A stretch of DNA of 64,000 nt, from contig AP025573.1 of NCBI GenBank assembly GCA_022845895.1, positions 2,824,501 through 2,888,500 on the forward strand. The letters are read 5' to 3'. Shown here one piece after another: positions 59,775 to 64,000 of the stretch. Under the pieces are notes generated by a model. The model worked only from the letters and a program-made list of their open reading frames with translations. It made no database searches and had not been told where the DNA came from. The DNA is from Lachnospiraceae bacterium (GTDB taxonomy: Bacteria; Bacillota; Clostridia; Lachnospirales; Lachnospiraceae). The stretch's first letter is position 1; each line of letters starts with the position of its first letter. The translations under genes were made by a program, and so were the position numbers.

Positions 59775-59835
59775 TACTATAATTTATAGTAGTATAATCG
59801 ATGCACCTCTGTTATACTATAATTTATAGTATAAC
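59775..59835. promoter_or_regulatory. Paired palindromic operators of the PadR/MATE intergenic region
   Basis: Site 1 (59775-59791) has arms TACTATAA/TTATAGTA; site 2 (59811-59835) has arms GTTATACTATAA/TTATAGTATAAC. Both have a one-base centre T, and the centres are 40 bp apart (about four helix turns). Site 2 contains a TATAAT (59818-59823) usable as the -10 of the MATE gene, so binding would block the promoter. Confidence 0.7.
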
Positions 59836-59874
59836 ATCACATGGCTAATGTCAAGAAATGAAGGAGAATCAAGT

Positions 59875-61227
59875 ATGAATAGTCAAAACAAGAAAATGGA
59901 ACTGCTCGGAAGCGCACCGGTATCAAAGGCTCTTTTGGCACTCGGCCTTCCAACTATGATTGGTATGATGATTAATGCATTGTACAATCTGGCTGATGCA
60001 TATTTTGTCGGGGGCCTTGGAACAAGGCAGATGGGCGCGATTACAGTCGCATATCCGCTCGGGCAGGTTGTCGTAGGGCTTGGCCTGCTGTTCGGCAACG
60101 GAGCGGCTTCTTATCTGTCCAGACTGCTCGGGCACGGCGATAAGGAAACAGCCGATAAAGTTGCCAGCACCGCCATATACAGCAGTGTCGGAGTGGGGGC
60201 CGTGGCCATCCTATGCTCTCTCATGTTCCTGAAGCCAATCTTAAGACAGCTTGGCGCGACGGAAAGCGTCATGCCCTATGCCATTACGTATACAGGTATT
60301 TACGTAGCTTCGTCCATCTTCAATGTATTCAACGTGACGATGAACAATATCGTATCGAGCGAAGGGGCCGCCAGGACGACAATGGGCGTATTGATGGCAG
60401 GCGCTCTGATCAATGTCATCCTGGACCCGGTCTTCATCTACTGCCTGGACCTTGGCGTAGCGGGTGCCGCGGCAGCCACCGCCGTCTCCCAGTTTGCTTC
60501 AACATTGATATATCTGGGATATATAGCCCGAAAAAAAAGCATATTCAGCTTCCATATCAAAGCATGCCGATTCACGAAAGCAATCATGTCCGAAATATTG
60601 AAAATAGGCATTCCCACATTAATATTCCAGCTGCTTACAAGCCTCTCCATCACTATGGTCAACGGGACCGCCAAAGCCTATGGTGATTCGGCACTTGCCG
60701 CTATGGGGCCTGTAACCAAGATCATGTCCGTAGGAAGCCTGATGGTATTTGGCTTTCTAAAAGGCCTGCAGCCGATTGCCGGCTATAGCTGGGGCGCAAA
60801 AAGATACGGCCGCCTGCGGGAAGCAGTCAGAACCTCCATCATCTGGTCTACGGTGTTCTGCACGGTCTTCGGACTGGCGGCCGCCATATTCTCTTCCTAT
60901 ATCATAGCTCAATTTACGAAAAACGATCTGGAGATGGTACGTATCGGCACGACAGCGCTGAGGGCAAATGGTCTCTCGTTCTTGTGTTTTGGTTTTTATA
61001 CCGTATATTCCTCTCTTTTCCTTGCCATGGGCAAGGCAAAAGAAGGCTGCCTTCTCGGGGCATGCAGACAGGGGCTCTGCTTCGTCCCTGCCATCCTCAT
61101 CCTGCCGGCTCTCTGGGGGCTGCAAGGGGTCCTTTATGCACAGCCGGCTGCCGATATCGTATCTGCCGCAGCTGCATTATACATGGCCATACGTCTTCAT
61201 AAAGAATTGGAATCTGCGATGCCGTAA
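59875..61227 (+). CDS. MATE-family multidrug/cation exporter
   Basis: About 450 residues, 12 membrane segments in two MatE halves (PTMIGMMINALYNLADAYFVGGLG in the first, GIPTLIFQLLTSLSITMVN in the second). Known: Na+ or H+-coupled export of cationic drugs. ATG 59875 follows AAGGAGA; the upstream in-frame ATG (59848) has no ribosome site. It is divergent from padR and probably controlled by it. The substrate is unknown. Confidence 0.92.
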   Translation: MNSQNKKMELLGSAPVSKALLALGLPTMIGMMINALYNLADAYFVGGLGTRQMGAITVAYPLGQVVVGLGLLFGNGAASYLSRLLGHGDKETADKVASTAIYSSVGVGAVAILCSLMFLKPILRQLGATESVMPYAITYTGIYVASSIFNVFNVTMNNIVSSEGAARTTMGVLMAGALINVILDPVFIYCLDLGVAGAAAATAVSQFASTLIYLGYIARKKSIFSFHIKACRFTKAIMSEILKIGIPTLIFQLLTSLSITMVNGTAKAYGDSALAAMGPVTKIMSVGSLMVFGFLKGLQPIAGYSWGAKRYGRLREAVRTSIIWSTVFCTVFGLAAAIFSSYIIAQFTKNDLEMVRIGTTALRANGLSFLCFGFYTVYSSLFLAMGKAKEGCLLGACRQGLCFVPAILILPALWGLQGVLYAQPAADIVSAAAALYMAIRLHKELESAMP

Positions 61228-61236
61228 GGGTACCGC

Positions 61237-63900
61237 TTACTGCCGCCTCCTATTGCGCCAGCGCCTTATCCCTTTTACCACTTCCACCTGGGCGACCGTC
61301 AGCAGGGACAGTCCGGCGGTAACCCCCCACTGCAAGCCCGAGAGCGTAGTGAGCCTGAATGCGCTTTGCAGCCCAGGAATGAAAAGTATGCAGGCCATAA
61401 GCGCCGCAGAGACAGCGAAGGTGATAAACAGCCATGGATTCAGCCCTTCCGCCCTCACCCAGACAGGCTCCGTGTTGGACCGCTGGTTAAATGCACGAAG
61501 CATCTGGGAAAACGCCAGCGTGCAGAAAGCCATCGTCTGCCCTGCGGCATGAGTGCCTGTCGTCACCCCAATCCAATATGCCGCGGTCGTCATAGCTGCA
61601 ACGAATACGCCCTGTGTCACAACCCGGCTGACAAGGTCCTTCTCAAACAGGGTACCCGATTTTACCGGATGGTGCTTCATGATATTCCTGCTGGCGGGAT
61701 CCACTCCGAGCGCCAGCGCCGGCAGTGTGGCCGTAGCCAGATTCACCCAGAGGATATGCACCGCAAGCAGCGGAGCATCAAAGTTAAAGACAGTTGCCGC
61801 TAATAAGGTCAGAATCTCCGCAATATTGCCGGCAAGCAGGAACTGGATCACCTTCTGTATATTCCGGTAAACCCTTCTTCCTTCCTTGATGGCATATGCA
61901 ATCGTAGTAAAGCTGTCATCGAGCAGAATCATGTCGGAAGCCTCCTTGGCCACATCCGTGCCTGCCTCTCCCATCGCCACGCCGATATCCGCCGCTTTCA
62001 GCGCAGGTGAATCGTTCACTCCGTCACCAGTCATGGCTACTACCTCTCCGGCACTCTTTAAGGCCTTAATGATGCGCAGCTTATCCGCCGGCGACACACG
62101 GGCATATACAGAAGCAGTCCGCACAGATTCCTTCAGCGCCGCGTCGTCCATAGCATCCAGCTCATCGCCGGATATGACCGTATCCCCGCTTTCATATATG
62201 CCAAGCTCCTTTGCTATGGCAAGGGCAGTCTCTTTATGGTCACCGGTAATCATGACCGTACGTATGCCTGCTTCCCTGCAGACGCGTACCGATTCCGCTA
62301 CTTCTTTGCGCGGCGGGTCAATCATGCCAAGCGCGCCGACAAAGGTCATATTTTCCTCTACATTTACGTCGTCATCCGATGGTATGGAAGATAGTGTCCT
62401 CAGACAGATTCCGAGCACCCGCAGGGCTTCTTCTGACATTCCGTGGCAGAGCTCTGCTATGTTGTCCCTGTCGGCCTTCGTCATGGGCCGTATCCCACGG
62501 GACGTCAGCATATGGCTGCACAGCGGAAGCATCTCATCCACCGCTCCTTTCGTGTAGGCGATGCAGGAGCCGTCTATCTCGTGGACGGTCGTCATCCGCT
62601 TGCGCTCAGAATCGAACGGCTGCTCAAACAGACGGGGATATGCGTCCTCCAGCAATTCATGGTCAATGCCGAACTCCTGCGCCATATATATGAGTGCACC
62701 TTCCGTAGGGTCGCCGATGATCTCTCCGCTTCTGTCAGGATCGATGCTTGCGTCATTGCAGAGCGCAGCTGCGTACACCATCTCCCGGTACACTTCCGGA
62801 TGCTGCCCTACAGCTTCCCTGATTGGAGTAGCCCTGCCGGACTCAAAGTCCCCGTTCACAGCGATATGGGTCACTGTCATCTTATTGAGCGTAAGCGTAC
62901 CTGTCTTATCACTGCAGATAACGGTCGCGCTGCCAAGCGTCTCAACAGCGGGCAGCCTCCGTATAAGTGCATTCTTCTTTGCCATACGCTGTACGCCAAG
63001 CGCCATCACGATAGTAGCTGTAGCCGGCAGCCCTTCCGGAATGATAGATATGGCAAGAGAGATCGCCACGAGGAACTGCGGTATGAGCGGCCGCTCATAT
63101 AGCGCACCGATGATAAATATGAGCACGCAGACGATAAGCCCCGCCACCGTAAGCGTCTTACCTGCGGCATTCAGCTTGCGCTTCAGCGGAGTATCCAGCT
63201 CATCCTCATTGTCGAGCATGCCTGCGATACCTCCGACTTCCGTATCCATGCCTGTTGCGACCACTACTCCACAGGCCCGGCCGTAAGTGACAATGGAGGA
63301 ATGATAAGCCATATTGCAGCGGTCTCCGAGTACAGTTGCCTCCGGCAGAATAATATGTGCCTCTTTCTCCGATGGTACAGACTCACCGGTCAGCGAAGCC
63401 TCCTGCACTTTCAGATTGGCGGATTCTATCAGCCTTATGTCCGCCGGTACCTTGTCGCCGTCTCCCAGATGCACCACGTCCCCTATTACGAGCTCCGTCG
63501 CAGGGACGATGCTTTCCTCACCCTGCCGCAGGGCTTTAGCGGTGAGCGCGCTCATATTGCGGAGCGCTTCCATGGAAGACTGCGCCTTCTTCTCCTGCAC
63601 GATACCGATGGCTGCGTTGATTACTACAATTGTGAAGATTACAACCGCCTCCGTCCACTCTCTGAGAACGGCTGAACATGACGCTGCCCCTATGAGTATG
63701 AGTACCATAGGGTCCATAATCTGCGCTTTGAGCATCTGCGCAATCGTCTTCGGCGGTTTCTGGCGCAGTACATTGCGCCCGTTCTTTCTTAACCTTTCGG
63801 CCGCCTCGGCATCGCTCAGGCCATCTGCTGAGGTATCAAGCTTTCTGTAAACCTCTTCCATCTGTTCTGAATGCCAAGGCATCTGTCTGTGATTATCCAT
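61237..63900 (-). CDS. P-type cation-transporting ATPase (Ca2+-type, P2A)
   Basis: 887 residues. N-terminal cation ATPase domain, TM1-2, actuator motif [13 protein letters not shown]4 with IIPEGLPA, phosphorylation motif CSDKTGTLT (Asp about 334), KGAVDEMLP nucleotide-binding region, [27 protein letters not shown] hinge and a C-terminal six-helix domain. IPEGLP in TM4 with NFDAPL and [13 protein letters not shown] in TM5-6 fits Ca2+/Mn2+-ATPases rather than heavy-metal pumps. It is convergent with the MATE gene, 9 bp apart, and lies in its own transcription unit starting near the right window edge. Confidence 0.93.
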   Translation of the reverse strand: MDNHRQMPWHSEQMEEVYRKLDTSADGLSDAEAAERLRKNGRNVLRQKPPKTIAQMLKAQIMDPMVLILIGAASCSAVLREWTEAVVIFTIVVINAAIGIVQEKKAQSSMEALRNMSALTAKALRQGEESIVPATELVIGDVVHLGDGDKVPADIRLIESANLKVQEASLTGESVPSEKEAHIILPEATVLGDRCNMAYHSSIVTYGRACGVVVATGMDTEVGGIAGMLDNEDELDTPLKRKLNAAGKTLTVAGLIVCVLIFIIGALYERPLIPQFLVAISLAISIIPEGLPATATIVMALGVQRMAKKNALIRRLPAVETLGSATVICSDKTGTLTLNKMTVTHIAVNGDFESGRATPIREAVGQHPEVYREMVYAAALCNDASIDPDRSGEIIGDPTEGALIYMAQEFGIDHELLEDAYPRLFEQPFDSERKRMTTVHEIDGSCIAYTKGAVDEMLPLCSHMLTSRGIRPMTKADRDNIAELCHGMSEEALRVLGICLRTLSSIPSDDDVNVEENMTFVGALGMIDPPRKEVAESVRVCREAGIRTVMITGDHKETALAIAKELGIYESGDTVISGDELDAMDDAALKESVRTASVYARVSPADKLRIIKALKSAGEVVAMTGDGVNDSPALKAADIGVAMGEAGTDVAKEASDMILLDDSFTTIAYAIKEGRRVYRNIQKVIQFLLAGNIAEILTLLAATVFNFDAPLLAVHILWVNLATATLPALALGVDPASRNIMKHHPVKSGTLFEKDLVSRVVTQGVFVAAMTTAAYWIGVTTGTHAAGQTMAFCTLAFSQMLRAFNQRSNTEPVWVRAEGLNPWLFITFAVSAALMACILFIPGLQSAFRLTTLSGLQWGVTAGLSLLTVAQVEVVKGIRRWRNRRRQ

Positions 63901-64000
63901 ATCGGATATACCACTCCCTTCTTTTTTTATTTATCTGATTGCCTTTACAGGCAGAATCAGCTGAAAAAAACACAAAAAGGCATAACCTGCCACTCCCGGT

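Noticed and set aside
63925..63970. Possible terminator near the right edge (CTGATT ... AATCAG)
   Set aside because: The stem is interrupted and no T-run follows in the sense of either neighbouring gene; it is more likely part of the ATPase gene leader.

Overview
The window looks like a chromosome segment of an anaerobic gut-type Firmicute, most likely a Lachnospiraceae/Clostridium cluster XIVa member. Supporting evidence is the clostridial hybrid-cluster protein, the YesMN-controlled mgl sugar uptake genes, a selenium-linked purine catabolism cluster and short GGGGTCAGACCCC hairpins between genes. The species cannot be fixed from sequence alone. No rRNA, tRNA, CRISPR array, transposase or phage gene was seen.

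Region by region. (1) 1-11509, plus strand, visibly G+C-richer than the rest: a signalling block made of a REC/GGDEF/EAL protein cut by the window edge, a Ser/Thr kinase-ATPase-GAF-GGDEF giant, a PAS hybrid histidine kinase and a free HPt protein. Together they could form a phosphorelay feeding cyclic-di-GMP turnover. Its right edge runs into an opposed peptidoglycan glycosyltransferase gene whose frame reads antisense through the HPt gene, which suggests a rearrangement junction. (2) 11220-17294, minus strand: an OmpR/histidine-kinase pair, an FtsX-type ABC transporter and the glycosyltransferase, probably an envelope-stress unit. (3) 17389-19757: hcp and a divergent Crp/Fnr regulator with a perfect palindrome between them at the class II (-41.5) position for hcp. 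(4) 19818-33982, minus strand: mglB-mglA-mglC galactose/glucose uptake, then a five-gene sensory operon (YesN, YesM, two sugar-binding proteins, a PAS hybrid kinase). The transporter's MglB is circularly permuted relative to E. coli MglB and to the second sugar-binding protein encoded 8 kb away; this is the most striking observation here. (5) 33983-35250: a decayed stretch with gene remnants. (6) 35253-37295 and 37299-38216: a small protein, a condensation-fold acyltransferase with a membrane tail, and an esterase. (7) 38281-40764: adenine deaminase and a DUF975 membrane protein.

(8) 40885-59118: a large anaerobic purine-degradation island, built as two opposed operons from one 430-bp control region. 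Leftward: ssnA, ygfK, hyuA, yqeC, a yqeB-mocA fusion and xdhD, ending in a truncated flavin reductase. Rightward: a YheO-like regulator, ygeX, ygeY, ygeW, arcC and a xanthine/uracil permease. The permease and the deaminases (Ade, SsnA) would supply xanthine. XdhD and YgfK handle the redox steps, HyuA/YgeY/YgeX/YgeW open and cleave the rings, and ArcC recovers ATP from carbamoyl phosphate. YqeB/YqeC/MocA mature the selenium-containing molybdenum cofactor. A perfect 10-bp inverted repeat lies between the two divergent promoters. (9) 59223-63900: a PadR regulator and MATE exporter sharing two matching palindromes, then a P-type cation ATPase.
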